Shown here: positions 11,664 to 24,059 of the stretch, in pieces
Layout: each line of letters opens with the position of its first letter
Position numbering within the stretch: position 1 is the stretch's first letter
Origin: Cristatella mucedo
Lineage: Eukaryota > Bryozoa > Phylactolaemata > Cristatellidae
DNA: 64,000 nucleotides
Reading direction: 5' to 3'
NCBI GenBank assembly: GCA_009760855.2
Contig: WPIO01000133.1
Location: 900,001 to 964,000, forward strand
Notes under the pieces: model-generated
Database searches by the model: none
Told to the model about the DNA's origin: nothing
The model's input: only the letters and a program-made list of their open reading frames with translations
Program-made: the position numbers and the translations under genes

Positions 11664-11741
11664 TATATCGGAGATACACATTAATACATATATATATATA
11701 AAAATATATATATATATATCTGTATTAATGTGTATCTCCGT
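11590..11741. repeat. (AC)n-(AT)n tract with 20-bp inverted repeat
   Basis: A GC/AC run passes into AT repeats. CGGAGATACACATTAATACA (11,669-11,688) is the exact reverse complement of 11,721-11,740, with a 32-nt AT-only loop. The right arm matches the 3' end of the neighbouring L2 family B fragment (GGAGATACA), suggesting that two opposed element ends meet here. Confidence 0.85.
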
Positions 11742-12245
11742 CAGTAACTCCACAAAGTCAAAAAGACCATGTGGGTGTTACGCAGGAGAGTTTTGCATAG
11801 CGCACTCACAGCCTAAGCGGCTTTCGGTACGCATTCGGTAGCCAACAGACTTCGTCTCACGCAACAAAGAGAAAGTGGGAAGCATAGCAGAGTTAGGAGA
11901 GCAGTTGAGGTAGTGAGTAGCATAGAAGTAGCAGTTCAGGACCGCTGAAAAAGATGTGCCATAGTCGGCAGTTGGAGAGTAGATGTCGTTGCGTAAGAAT
12001 TGTGGAAGCGAGTTCCACAGTCTAGGACTTGCAGAGCTAAAGCTTCTGTCGCCAACTGTCTTTAAGCAGAGGAATGGGACAGCTAATTTATTGTCCACAC
12101 AGGACCTGAGGGCGCGAACAGGCTGAAACTGATGCAGCAGTTCAGCTAGGTATGAAGGAGCCAAGCCGTGGCGGGCCTTGTGGGTCAGCGTAAGAACTTT
12201 GCTCTGTATTCTTAGTTATACATTCATCAACGAAGAGGGAATTGT
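11742..12245 (-). mobile_element. L2-type (family B) 3' fragment
   Basis: The minus strand encodes the L2 reverse transcriptase C-terminal tail (APSYLAELLHQFQPVRALRS; SFSSASPRLWNSLPQFLRND), then a 3' UTR and a terminus GGAGTTACTGACGGAGATAC. Only this 3' part is present. The 584-780 copy is a shorter version of the same insertion. Confidence 0.85.
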
Positions 12246-12690
12246 CCTACCCCGGAGGGAAATGTCCGTGGGGGAATGTCCCAGGCTCCACCAGGGGAGA
12301 ATGTCCGGTGTGAAATGTTCTTCAATCACCGGTTCCAGCTGACACACGTCCAAAACCGGTGACGCTCTGAGCTTTAGAATCACGACTGCCGACTTGTGAG
12401 TGTAGCGTCACCACAAGCAAGTGTGCCGACAGAAGCAGAATATGGCAGCAACATAGAAGATTGCTCAAAGACAGCAAGTCCACATCCGTTGCGTAGAGAA
12501 GTCTACGAGACCGCGCTGGAAGCTTTAGCGGGCAGCGAGAGCGCCAGCCGTCGTGCACAGCAGCAGCTTTTTCGTTCGGCGCTCGGAGTGCCTCTCCCTC
12601 GTCGGAGGTAACAAGCTCTCAACTACCCGCTTTCTCTACTCAGCTCAACTGACTGACTATTACGTGGCTCTGGCTTTCGTTCTGCTTAGA

Positions 12691-12858
12691 AAAATATTAA
12701 CTGGTTTAACGGCCTCATTTGCATAGCGGCAGAATAGCTTTAACGACTATCACCTCCGCTCGCAGTTGGCAATAAAGGATCGCACAGTGTAGGATTCGAA
12801 CCCACGACCTCGGTCGAGCAGAGAGAACACCCTACTTCCTGGGCTAGTAGTTGTCGCA
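12691..12858 (-). mobile_element. tRNA-derived SINE (family 2), copy in duplication B
   Basis: Same insertion as at 1,225-1,392, with the B-box complement GATTCGAACCC at about 12,793. It was carried along by the duplication. Confidence 0.65.
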
Positions 12859-13554
12859 CTTCCAGATCCAAGCAATTACGATTCAGAAACCGAGAACGGC
12901 GAGTATGTCGGCCGTCAAAATCTGGATGCACTAGAGCGAAGCCATGTCAGCTCTCTCTGACGTCGCAAAGAGTTTTGCTAACCGTTCGTTTTCTGGCCCC
13001 GTGTAGCTCCTGGGAGACGGACGCGTAAGAGATTACACTGATTACGCTAAAGAAAAGCAAAGTCCTACATTTCGGCCGCTGTCTTCACACTCGCTGCAAT
13101 TCGCAATCAGGCGTGCATCTAAGCATTGCAGCAGCAGTGACGGAAACTTGTTCAGTTCGCCAACGTTGCTGCTGCTGCTGTTTTGTATTATAATATTATC
13201 TATTGTAGCCGGAAATGTGATATTGCGAATGTTATTAGTGAGTTTGCAGGTTGAACGAGTCTTCTAATATAATAAACGGATCGGCTGGATTCACTATAGA
13301 GTTGGATTAGCCGTAATTATACAATACAATGTAACGTAACAGGAAATGTGATATCGCACTCAAGGGGGGGGGAGCGTTCGAATGCGAGCGTCCATTCTCC
13401 ACAATTGGCCCTTTTGCTGGTACCACTTATTTTGGCGGTTTCAACGCTTCCCTTGCAACAAACCCGCCAGCGATCCAGGCAGCGCGTGCACGTCAGTGAC
13501 TGCTTTGCGGGCACGAAGCGAAACGACGTCTGCACCGCCTTGCGATCTCCGGCA

Positions 13555-14146
13555 GCAGACGCATCAAAGGACCATGAACTCGCGCCACTTGCCTGCCACG
13601 CGTGGCTTGCGAAAGAATTTTGGTGACTCGCGTGGCCGAGCGAAAGGTCGGCGTCATTTTGCTGCGAGCGCTGCATCTTTGGCCTTTCTTAGTCGATCCG
13701 ACGTTGCGCGCGTGGCCGGAGCTGAGCGAAGCCAGTAGAAAGCGAGGCGCGGCATTAGCTAAGTAAAGATTATGAATTGCGCGTCTAACGCTTCCTGACT
13801 CGTCGGTCAAGGTTCACCTCTTTCAAGTAAGTACCCTTCGGAGATGTAGGACGGTGCATTCGCTTTCCGATCGGGTAGCGTCGCGCTTCAAAATGGGCGT
13901 GACTGCACCTGCGATTCCACTTATGCCTGGCGACGTCCGCACGTCGGCGGCAAAGGGCAAAAAAAATGCTGCGGCCAGCACCTGCCATCGCCCGGTGCTC
14001 CGCTGCGGGAAGGTGCTTCGGCAGTGGGGAGACATCGCCGGAAATTCCTCCGAAGCCGCTACGGCGTCCGCAGTGCCGCCGGAGTAAGGCAGGAGACAAA
14101 GAGCCGTCGCGAGCGGTGCTTCAGCTTAAGCGAATCGTCGGGCTAT

Positions 14147-14241
<95 letters not shown>

Positions 14242-15030
14242 ATGAGTCCGTGACTCACTAGCAGACAGCTCCCAGCGCCGGTTCATCAAAGATATCGCTG
14301 CCTCGATTAGCCAGACGAAATTAGTGGGTTGACGCGGCTTTCGCCGCGTGACGTCCGGTCTCCGCTTCGGAAGCCTCATCCAGCACCCAGCGAGATTGAA
14401 AACGAGCACCTCATCCAGAACCATCGAGATTTTCTCTCGCCCGGTGAGCCGTTGCTCTTAGCCGTGCGAGCTTGCCATGAATGGACGGAGCCGTTTCAAA
14501 CGTATCGCAACGACGGCCGTGGAACGCGTGTTGACGCGCACGAGGCGTTTTACGTCCGAAAAGCGCCCGCGTGAGAAGGATCGATCGATGCCGCATCGAG
14601 CATGCGCCGTAGAAACGGCGCCGCTCGTTCGTGCTGCAGTGCCAGATCTGCTCCGGGCACCGTGCTCACGGCAGGCTGTTCGACACGGTCGACAGCGTGC
14701 GCTTGCATTTACGTTACAGAAACGCGTGTTTAGTTATCTTTCTCGTTCAACACAAGTCGGCCCGCGCTCGCGGCCCGCGCCCCCTCCCTTCGAAGAGAGC
14801 GCCGGCGAGAGAGCGATCGTCTGCGGGTCAATAGCTGGAGCTGCGTCCGGGCACCTGTTGGCGCCCATGCGCTGCTGGCCCGTTGCTGGCAGCGGCCGGC
14901 GCGTTCGATAAACAGAGACATTCCTTGGAAGCTAGGCCACGCTGAGTCACCACCCTGTTTGCCTAATGGTGAAGCAGCTCATCGAGCGGCCATCTGGTCC
15001 GTCCGTCCGTCCGTCGTACGCTTTTGCGTT
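13555..15030 (+). repeat. Sub-repeat unit, copy 2
   Basis: Homologue of 2,090-3,660. The donor-like TTTCAAGTAAGTACC is kept (GT at 13,827). It includes a pure CT array at 14,151-14,238 and ends in a GTCCGTCCGTCCGTCGTACG run shared with copy 1. Confidence 0.8.
14151..14238. repeat. (CT)n microsatellite
   Basis: About 88 nt of pure CT at the position where copy 1 has CT plus GT. Confidence 0.97.
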
Positions 15031-15035
15031 CTGAC

Positions 15036-15639
15036 ACTTGCTGCCCCTAAGCACACACCAATACCTCGTACAAACCTCAAATCCTTTGGAGACCGTGCAT
15101 TTAGTTCGTATGCTCCCAAGGCCTGGAACTCCCTCCCGAATTGCGCCAGAACATCTCCTGGCTAGGCCACATTTAAAAAGAACTTAAAAACACACCTATT
15201 TAGGACAGCATTTAGTGGGTCCATGTGATTCGCCCTTTATGTGTTCATGCGTGCTGACACTGTGCATGCTGCCACTAACCACATTTTCATGCTGACCCTG
15301 TGCATGTCACCCCTAACCATGTTATTCATTTTGTTTGTTTATCAAGTATGATATTACTCACCATTCAATTGCATTTCCCTTTGCAGCAAATGTAAAGCGT
15401 CTAGAAAGAGAATGAGCTCTCTGAGGGCGCTTTATCAAGTGCATTGTTGTTATTATTATTACACTTGCATGCTGACCCTGTGCATGTCACCCTTAACCAT
15501 GTTATTCATGTTGTTTATCAAGCATGATATTACTCGCCGTTCAATTGCACTTCCCTTTGCAGCAAATTTAAAGCGCCTAGAAAGAGATTGAGTTCTCTGA
15601 GGGCGCTTTATCAAGTGCATTATTATTATATTACGCGCC

Positions 15640-15642
<3 letters not shown>
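15036..15642 (+). mobile_element. L2 (family A) fragment with a duplicated 3' end
   Basis: It contains the L2 C-terminal coding remnant (frame-disrupted TSNPLETVHLV and PRPGTPSRI), the 3' UTR, then GAGGGCGCTTTATCAAGTGC plus an ATT tail at about 15,460. A second copy of the last roughly 180 nt follows with its own ATT tail, ending near 15,642. A stem-forming GCGCC...GGGCGC segment is present in both ends. Confidence 0.85.
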
Positions 15643-16735
<1,093 letters not shown>

Positions 16736-16736
16736 G

Positions 16737-16881
16737 GTTGGTTTGGTCTAGCGGTTAAGGTGCTCGCCCCGACCAAGGTCTGACTGAGGTCGTGGGCTCG
16801 AGCCCCGAGGCATGTGTGAAGCGCCTGAATAGAGATTAAGTTCTCTTGGGGCGCTATATAAATGAATTGTATATATTAAAG
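16737..16881 (+). mobile_element. tRNA-derived SINE with L2-like tail (family 1)
   Basis: Essentially identical to 5,348-5,492, with A-box TGGTCTAGCGG, B-box GGGCTCGAGCC and tail TTCTCTTGGGGCGCTATATA. It is the same ancestral insertion, copied with the segment. Confidence 0.88.
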
Positions 16882-17561
16882 CCGCGCGTTCGCCAACTTG
16901 CGCCACGCCGCGACGGGGCCGCGCGAGACCGACGCGCCAAGCCGTCGCCGTAAGAGATCGAAACAGCGAGCTAAGAATCCACGCCCTCTTTCTCCAGCTG
17001 CGGATCCACGCTCCAGGTGCCCGCGGGCGGCCGGCCGCGCACAGCCGGCTCGAGCCCGCCTCCGCCCCACTGCCGGACGCTAGCCACCGGTGGAGGTCGC
17101 GCACCGTAGCCGTCACCTCTGCGACGCCTACGGTCCGCGGTCGGCCAATGGGCAGGCGGCTACCCGCGAGACGGCGGGCAGCCAGCAGGCAGGCCTGCGG
17201 CCGGGTCTGCGGTGCCGCCGACTTCGGCTACCGGCGCGCTGCAGAGCGCCTCTGCAAACAAAAAAAGTATGGCATGTCAGGCAGGTCGACCTCCTCTGAC
17301 CTCTTCACCGCTGCCGCTGCCGCCGCTGCAGTATTTAGAGTGAACCCGGCGAGCAACCGTTCTCCAGTCAGCGCCGCGTACGACTCGGCGCCGCCGGTGC
17401 GCGCGACGACCACTTGCGACTCGCGCGTCAGGCGAGCTTAGAGCGTTCGCTGTGCGTCACCGCGGCCGGCTGGCGCGCGCGATGTCCCTGACGACAGAGA
17501 CGGCGCGCGCACGCGTGCGCATGCAACTCCGTCCGCGCGCGCAAAATCGTTTCGCTTCGTT

Positions 17562-17565
<4 letters not shown>

Positions 17566-17641
<76 letters not shown>
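17566..17641. repeat. (CTG)n/(CAG)n trinucleotide array
   Basis: About 25 uninterrupted CTG triplets. The flanks are identical to the array at 6,178 (TTCGTTTCG or TTCGCTTCG before, AGCCTCTTCGTTCGTAGACG after). Confidence 0.97.
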
Positions 17642-17642
<1 letters not shown>

Positions 17643-19072
17643 AGCCTCTTCGTTCGTAGACGGGAAAGTGTCACGCGGTGGCGGCGGCAGCACCGAGGCG
17701 GCGGCAGCGGCGAGTGGCTGCGACCGAGTAAGTACAGCCGCTCCAGTTTCAGATCGGGAGGTAAGTACGACCGACAGCTGGCGATGCGACTCTCGTTTAC
17801 TTGCGAGGACTTGGCTCGCTGCGCGAGTGCGCTCGGTAGCGGTGTGACGTCAGCCCGACGATCGGAGCCCACCGCTCTGACTTTTGTACGCTGGCGACGC
17901 TCGTCTGCAAGCGCGATACACTCAGCCGCTGCCGCAGCACCGGCAGCGAGCGGGTTCGCCCGCGAAGTGGCCAGCGGCTTATCTGATTCACTATTGCATC
18001 CTAATTCATTTCGGCTTCGCATAAGGCGAGTCGCCTGCCGTCCGTCTTTCCACTTGCGCCATTTCGCAATCGCTTGCGCTGACCAGGCGACGGAGACGCC
18101 ATCCACCGAGGTAGGTCGGCGGCGCGCGCAGCGATTTCCGGCCTTGCCGCTCCGGCTTCGCTTGCAAACGCCGTTTTTGGGTGGATAACTGCATCGAAGC
18201 CGCGTCATTCCGCTACATCCAGAGTGGCTCGCTGGCAAGCGGTAACTCGCTCGGTGCCTTGATCGGGACTTCCTGCCTCGCCGCCATCGCAGAGATTTGC
18301 CTTGAAAAAAGCACCTCGGCGTGGCGCCGTAGCTGAGTGCAACTCGCTGCGGCGTGGCGCCCTAACTTCTAACTCGCTGCGAGGTGGCCCCGTAGCTTCT
18401 AACTTGCCGCGGAACGTAGGCTACAGACCTCGCCCACCGAGCGCGGCGGCGGTGGAAGGTTCTCCTCGCGCCCGGTAGCGTCCGCGAAAACCCGGCGGCG
18501 GGCGGGGCGGGTCTGGCGGAGCGGATCGCCGCCGGCCAGTCGGTCACCCCGCGAAAAAGTCTTCTCGCCGATCGGTCGCCTCTTTCCGGCGAGCGACAGC
18601 AGCCTCTTGGCGGGTACCCGACGTCGCGTCGCCGAGGGGCTCTTGCCGCTTACCGGGCGGACGCGCGCACGCAGCCGGCGCCGAGAGTCGACGCCGCCCC
18701 TCGCGCATGCGCCGAAACTGCGAGCCGGCGGACGCTGCGCCGGCTGCCGCCGCGGCGTCGTCCGTTTCGTCGCGTCCCTTACGTAAACCGACCGTCGTAA
18801 ACGCTCTGCCTCCCTCCCTCACGATAGACACGCGACTCGCGCGTGCGCGGGATGGGCCGCGCCATCCTGGCGGCGGCGACCGAGGGCTCGTTCGGATCGT
18901 TCCGCCGCCGCCGTCGCTAGTCCAGTGAACTACGTCCCCCTCTTAGCGGCGTCGCTACTGCTAAGTGATGGGCATCGTTCACTGGGACCGACGGCCGACA
19001 TGGCGACCCCGCTGGTTCAATCGCGCGCCCACCCACACCCCGTCCGCGCTCGAGAGGGCCGAGCTAAACATT

Positions 19073-19250
19073 GGTGAGCCGTGATGGCACACTAGGTAAG
19101 GCGCTTGCTTTAATGACCTCGGCCCCGAGGACGTGGGTTCGATTCCTGCGGTGGGTGATTCTTTCTCGCCACTGCAAGCGGTGGTGATAGCCGTTAAGGC
19201 TCTTCTGTCGCTATACAAAAAGAGGCTGTTTAATCAGCTAGGATTTATTT
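19073..19250 (+). mobile_element. tRNA-derived SINE (family 2)
   Basis: The head GTGAGCCGTGATGGCACACT has an A-box (TGGCACACTAGG) and GTGGGTTCGATTCC a B-box; the tail is CTTCTGTCGCTATACAAAAAG then ATTTATTTATTT. TAAACATT occurs on both sides (about 19,064 and 19,258) and is a likely target-site duplication. Copy A has no insertion at the matching site (about 7,812), so it inserted after the duplication. Confidence 0.88.
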
Positions 19251-20129
19251 ATTTATGTAAACATTATTGCTTTGAAACGCTACAGGCTCGCGCTAGTGCC
19301 AGACCCGCCCCCCAGGGCTCGCTGCAACGGTGCACAGTGCATTTTGGAGAGCTGCTGTCGCCGCCGCCGCACGCTTGGCGCTCGCACGGTGCCACCGTCC
19401 GCAGCGCATGTTTGACGGCGCCAGGCATCGCGACTCAGTGCTTGTTTTATTTCCTATTCTTAGCCCGACGATCGTCGACTCGCGCGCTCGATTGCACCGC
19501 ACCGCGGGCGGCGAAGGTAGGCTAACTGCCGCCGCCGCCGCCGCCGCAATCGGGTCGCTAGCGGCCGCGAGACGGCGCTGCATACGACGACAGCAGCGGC
19601 GGCCACGGCACACCGAGGCCGCCCCGCCGTCGCCCTTTTTGTGGGCGTGGCGCTCTGCGAGTTGTTCGCCGTTGTTACGTGCGCCTCCTCGTATCAAAGG
19701 TGCTCAACTCGCAGGACGACGAGTCTCCAGTACGACCCCTCCCACCACGGCACGGCCGGCGCTCCCACCGATGACATTTCTGCGTGTCAAAAGCGAGGCC
19801 CGAGCAGACGCGCGCGCCTCGCATTGGCAGATGCGTTCGGGCCGGCTGGTGCGAACGCAGGGCACCGACGCGCGCCGTACGTTAGGCACGCTGTGCCTAA
19901 CGGGAAAAGCTGCGAGCGCGCTTTCTGTTTGCAGCCTGACCACATTGGAAGAGCGACGATCGACGGAAGTTCGGCGAACGACTGAAGTGCGACGGAAGTG
20001 TGGTGCACGACGGGGAGCGGAAGTGGTCCCAGACGTGTCGTCGCTTCAGTGAGAACCGCACTCGGTACGACGGGCCCAGACACTGTTCAACGTCAGTTCT
20101 GAAAACATTACTGAATTGTATCAAATGAT

Positions 20130-20135
20130 AATAAA
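20130..20135 (+). terminator. Candidate polyadenylation signal AATAAA, copy B
   Basis: Counterpart of 8,720-8,725 in a conserved flank. The same caveat applies: no coding sequence upstream is recognised. Confidence 0.3.
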
Positions 20136-20752
20136 ATGAGTGGCTTACAAGTTTCTTCTCGCCTTTGGCTAAATCTAGCCGGCCGGCGGTCACGCTAAAG
20201 TTCTGCAAGCGCAGCATGCAGTCAGCCAAGCGTGTGACCGTCGCGGCAGCCTATTAGTGCAGCCTATTAGCTACCGAGAGGCTTGGGACACTCTGAACGG
20301 CGAGAGATACGCGGGCGCGAGTAACTAACGGACGTGTGGACGCGAGGTCCAAGTAAGTTGATGTCGAGATAGGCTAGGCCGATCGGGACAGGACGCGGGG
20401 CCGAATGTTAAAGCTCTGCAAATTAAAGCTCTGCTAGACAGGCTCTGTTTTGACGTCGGCAGTGCATCGTGTGCACAACGGTAAAAAACGCTTGCACGAA
20501 ATTAGCATAGCTTGGTGTACCTCAGCCTGCCAACACCCTTAGCACGCACTCTTAGTGATGCCCAAGACATACTTGGAGTCCCATCGGACGCTGCGGGCTG
20601 CAAATTAAAGCTACGGCTGGGTAGGCGTTATTTTAACTGAGCCAATACGGAGCCATTTGTTCCTACAGCCGAGTAAGTTAGCTATTTGCTCAGTGGTCAT
20701 AGCAGGCTGTTCATGGTCGCCAGCCTATGTTTGTATTTACGTTAAATAAAGC

Positions 20753-20754
<2 letters not shown>

Positions 20755-20847
<93 letters not shown>

Positions 20848-20869
20848 TCCTCTCTGTCTGTCTGTCTCC

Positions 20870-20912
<43 letters not shown>
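20755..20912. repeat. (CT)n microsatellite
   Basis: CT runs with TTTCT and CTGTCTGTCT interruptions. It abuts an L2 fragment on its right. Confidence 0.97.
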
Positions 20913-20916
<4 letters not shown>

Positions 20917-20924
20917 GTGCAGGT

Positions 20925-21100
20925 CTTCACGCTGGTGCAATAAGGCGCTTACAGTTGGTGCAGAATTCACCAGCTACACTTGCCCATATTGAACGTCACA
21001 AGTCCCACGCTCCACCAATGCTCACCGATCAGTATTGGCTCACTATCAAGCAGCGAGTCGGCTTCAAGTTCATTTTGTGGAGGTCGTCCGGTAATTCTCT
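20925..21100 (+). mobile_element. L2 (family A) reverse transcriptase C-terminal remnant
   Basis: The plus strand reads AGAIRRLQLVQNSPATLAHI and LTDQYWLTIKQRVGFKFILW, which align with ACAIRRLQLVQNSAARLVCR and LADLHWLPVKQRIDFKVLSL of the long ORF at 26,534. Truncated both sides. Confidence 0.85.
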
Positions 21101-21740
21101 TGCTCCGGTTAACTAAACTGAAATACTTAAACCGCAGGATCGCTAACGTGACACACATTTGTCAATCCGCATGCTTGCCAGCATGACACATTTTTTCAAT
21201 CCCGTATCCGTACTTCTAGTAGTTCCTCTAACGAAGCGTGAATCCCGAGGAGGTCGCACCATCGGTTTCCCATCTCCGAAGCTAGGATACTTCTATCTTC
21301 CGGAACTAGGATGTTCCTCATCTCCGAAACTAGAATCTAGGATACCACACTCTGATTGGCATCACAGCATCACCCGAACTTGGCATTTAAGCGATGCAAA
21401 AACCTGACTGTTCCACATACTACGTCTGCGGTGCCTGTAAATTGTCTTTACCGCGAAGTAAGCTCGCTTGCACGTGTATATGTCACGTGCTCTAGACACT
21501 GAATAATTGAGCGATTTCCTTTCCAGCCGCGTGCGAAGCCTCCTTTCCAGCCTAAGCGAAGTGCCAAGAAAGAGATTTCGTTCGTTCAGAGTACTGCTGA
21601 TGCGTGGCAGCTTCTAGTTTTCCGGTTGAAAACATACTATTATTGTTATTATTGTTACTCCTAAACCGATATCAAGTTAAAACTCGAGCATTGCATATTG
21701 TTTGAATCGAATTGAATTGAAAGCACCGTGTCGTGAAAGC
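21100..21740. other. Unique sequence, no gene seen
   Basis: Mixed composition with short repeated phrases (CTCCGAAGCTAGGAT, CTCCGAAACTAGAAT at 21,275-21,340). A plus frame of about 80 codons is not convincing. Confidence 0.4.
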
Positions 21741-21910
21741 TCGCGCGCGCGTACCGACCGCTCGCGGTTGCGATTCGCCGCGCGCCTAAGCGCACGCTCG
21801 CGTCGAGCCGCACCCTGTGCGCACGCGCTCGCGCGATTGTCGCCTCGCGAGCTCGTGAGCTTTCTTCGTCTCCTCCTCCGTCGTCGTAGCTGAGCGATCG
21901 GATTCTGCAA

Positions 21911-21962
21911 TCAGCGCGGCGGCGGCGGCGTCGAACGATCGACGCCGCCGCCGCCGCGCTGA
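21911..21962. other. Perfect 24-bp hairpin, 4-nt loop
   Basis: The arm 21,911-21,934 (starting TCAGCGCGGCGGCGG, ending GTCGA) is the exact reverse complement of 21,939-21,962, with loop ACGA. It is nearly all GC and should form a very stable stem or cruciform. Confidence 0.95.
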
Positions 21963-22231
21963 CGGGCCGAGCGATCGTGACTGCGACGCCCTCCCTTCCC
22001 AGTTATTCCCGAAACAAGACGGAGCGCCGCGAAAGGAAGAGAGAGAGAGAGAGAGAGCGCGCGGCGGCGTCGCCGGCAGCCGCGAACCGCCGCCGCCTGA
22101 GCGGCGGCGGCGGCGGTCGCCGCTGCATTCCTCAGTAATTCGGCGTCGGCGCGACTCAGGTAAGGAGCTGCACCTGCACCGACGGGCGGCGGCGGCTGCT
22201 CCCGCCGCCGCCGCCGCCGAATGCGTGGCCG

Positions 22232-22233
22232 CT

Positions 22234-22324
<91 letters not shown>
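22232..22324. repeat. (CCG)n trinucleotide array
   Basis: About 31 uninterrupted CCG/GCC triplets, preceded by a shorter CCG run at about 22,202-22,219. It reads poly-Ala, poly-Pro or poly-Arg depending on frame, with no gene support. Confidence 0.97.
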
Positions 22325-22508
22325 TTCTCCGTGCGGCTTGCGCCCATCCGAAGCTACGGCTTTTCCTGCAACCGCGCTTTCAAGTGCTGCCATAAAGCGA
22401 TCGATGGGAAAAACACCCGGGTCCTCGCTCTCTCGAATAACAGCAGCGCGGTCGGCTTTGAACGGCGTGGCGTCGGACGAGCCTCGCCGGCCGAGCGTTT
22501 CCCTAACC

Positions 22509-22555
22509 GTTGCGGCGCTGCCGCTGCCAGCCGCTAGTGGCGGCAGCGCCGCAAC
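22509..22555. other. Perfect 16-bp hairpin
   Basis: GTTGCGGCGCTGCCGC (22,509-22,524) pairs exactly with GCGGCAGCGCCGCAAC (22,540-22,555) around a 15-nt loop. It lies directly before the 17-bp minisatellite. Confidence 0.95.
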
Positions 22556-22556
22556 C

Positions 22557-23337
22557 GTCGCTCCTCGCTCCACCTCGCTCGTCGCTCCACCTCGCTCGTC
22601 GCCCCACCTCGCTCGTCGCTCCACCTTGGTCCTCGCTCCACCTCGCTCCTCGCTCCACCTCGCACCTCGCTCCACCTCGCTCGTCGCTCCACCTTGGTCC
22701 TCGCTCCACCTCGCTCGTCGCTCCACCTCGCTCCTCGCTCCACTTCGCTCCTCGCTCCACCTCGCTCCTCGCTCCACCTCGCTCCTCGCTCGTAGCTCCA
22801 CCTCGCACCTCGCTCCACCTCGCTCGTCGCTCCACCTTGGTCCTCGCTCCACCTCGCTCGTCGCTCCACCTCGCTCCTCGCTCCACTTCGCTCCTCGCTC
22901 CACCTCGCTCCTCGCTCCACCTCGCTCCTCGCTCGTAGCTCCACCTCGCTCCTCGCTCCACCTCGTTCGTAGCTCCACCTCGCTCCACCTCGCTCGTCGC
23001 TCCACCTCGCTCGTCGCTCCACCTTGGTCCTCGCTCCACCTCGCTCCTCGCTCCACCTCGCTCCTCGCTCCACTTCGCTTCTCGCTCCACCTCGCTCCTC
23101 GCTCCACCTCGCTCCTCACTCCACCTCGCTCCTCGCTCCTCGCTCGTAGCTCCACCTCGCTCGTCGCTCCACCTCGCTCCTCGCTCCACCTCGCTCGTCG
23201 CTCCACCTCGCTCCTCGCTCCATTTCGCTCGTCGCTCCACCTCGCACCTCGCTCCACCTCGCTCCTCGCTCCACCTCGTTCGTCGCTCCTCGCTCCACCT
23301 CGCTCGTCGCTCGTCGCTCGTCGCTCCTCACTTCTCG
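22557..23337. repeat. 17-bp minisatellite
   Basis: About 45 units of CGCTCCACCTCGCTCST with recurrent variants (CACCTTGGTCCT, CACTTCGCTCCT, CACCTCGCACCT). The variants recur in a repeating order, which suggests multi-unit duplications. Because 17 is not a multiple of three, every frame cycles through all registers and stays open on both strands. The 406- and 448-codon frames here are therefore artefacts. Confidence 0.97.
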
Positions 23338-23835
23338 CTATTATAATAAAAATAATAATGCACTTGATAAAGCGCCCTCAGAGAACTCAATCTCTTCCGA
23401 GGCGCTTTACATTTTCTGCAAAGGGAAACGAACGCGATTGAATCGTGAGTAATATCATGCTTGATAAACAAACATGAATAACTTGATGGTTAGGGGTGAT
23501 ATGCACAGGGTCAGCATGCAATTATGCTTAGTGGCAGCATGCACAGTGTCAGCACGCATAAGCACATGAAGGACGAATCACAGGGACCCACTAAATGCTG
23601 TCCTAAATAGGTGTGTTTATAAGTTCCATTTAAATGTGGTCAAGTCAGGAGATGTTCTGACCCAAATCGGGAGGTAGTTCCAGGCTTTGGGAGCATACGA
23701 ACTAAATGCACGGTCTCTAAAGGATTTGAGGTTTGTGCGAGGTAGTGGTAAACTGTTGGATTCCGAAAGCGGGTGGTACAATGCTTGGCCTGGTGAGGAG
23801 TAGATCTGAGAGATAGGCTGGAGCCAAAGAATGAA
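23338..23835 (-). mobile_element. L2 (family A) 3' fragment inserted in the minisatellite
   Basis: It starts with a TTATTATTTTTATT tail (minus), then the 3' UTR and the C-terminal remnant (RTNLKSFRDRAFSSYAPKAW). Units of the 17-bp minisatellite resume immediately after it (CCTCGCTCCACCTCGCTTCT at about 23,839). Confidence 0.9.
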
Positions 23836-23870
23836 GTGACCTCGCTCCACCTCGCTTCTCGCTCCCCTCC

Positions 23871-24052
23871 TGCTCCTCCTCCTGCTCCTCCTCCTCCTCC
23901 TCCCCCTCCTCCTCCTCTGCCTCCTCCTCCTCCGCCTCCTCCTCCTCCTCCGCCTCCTCCTCCTCCGCCTCCTCCTCCTCCTCCGCCTCCTCCTCCTCCG
24001 CCTCCTCCTCCTCCTCCGCCTCCTCCTCCTCCGCCTCCTCCTCCTCACTCAC
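23871..24052. repeat. (CCT)n/(CTC)n array
   Basis: About 180 nt of CCTCCTCCT with regular CCG substitutions every 4-6 triplets. Poly-Pro, poly-Glu and poly-Arg frames across it are artefacts. Confidence 0.97.
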
Positions 24053-24059
24053 TCGATCA

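Larger units (their letters stand above)
21740..22560. other. CpG-rich block with GC hairpins
   Basis: CpG-dense DNA with CCG runs. It contains the hairpins at 21,911 and 22,509 and the (CCG)n array at 22,232, and looks like a CpG-island promoter region. The single minus-strand open frame that continues into the 17-bp minisatellite is a repeat artefact. Confidence 0.5.

Noticed and set aside
22221-23441. 406-codon plus frame and 448-codon minus frame rich in Ser/Leu/Pro or Arg/Glu/Ser
   Set aside because: They lie on a (CCG)n array and a 17-bp minisatellite whose period keeps all frames open. No domain, no splice evidence, and both strands are open at once.
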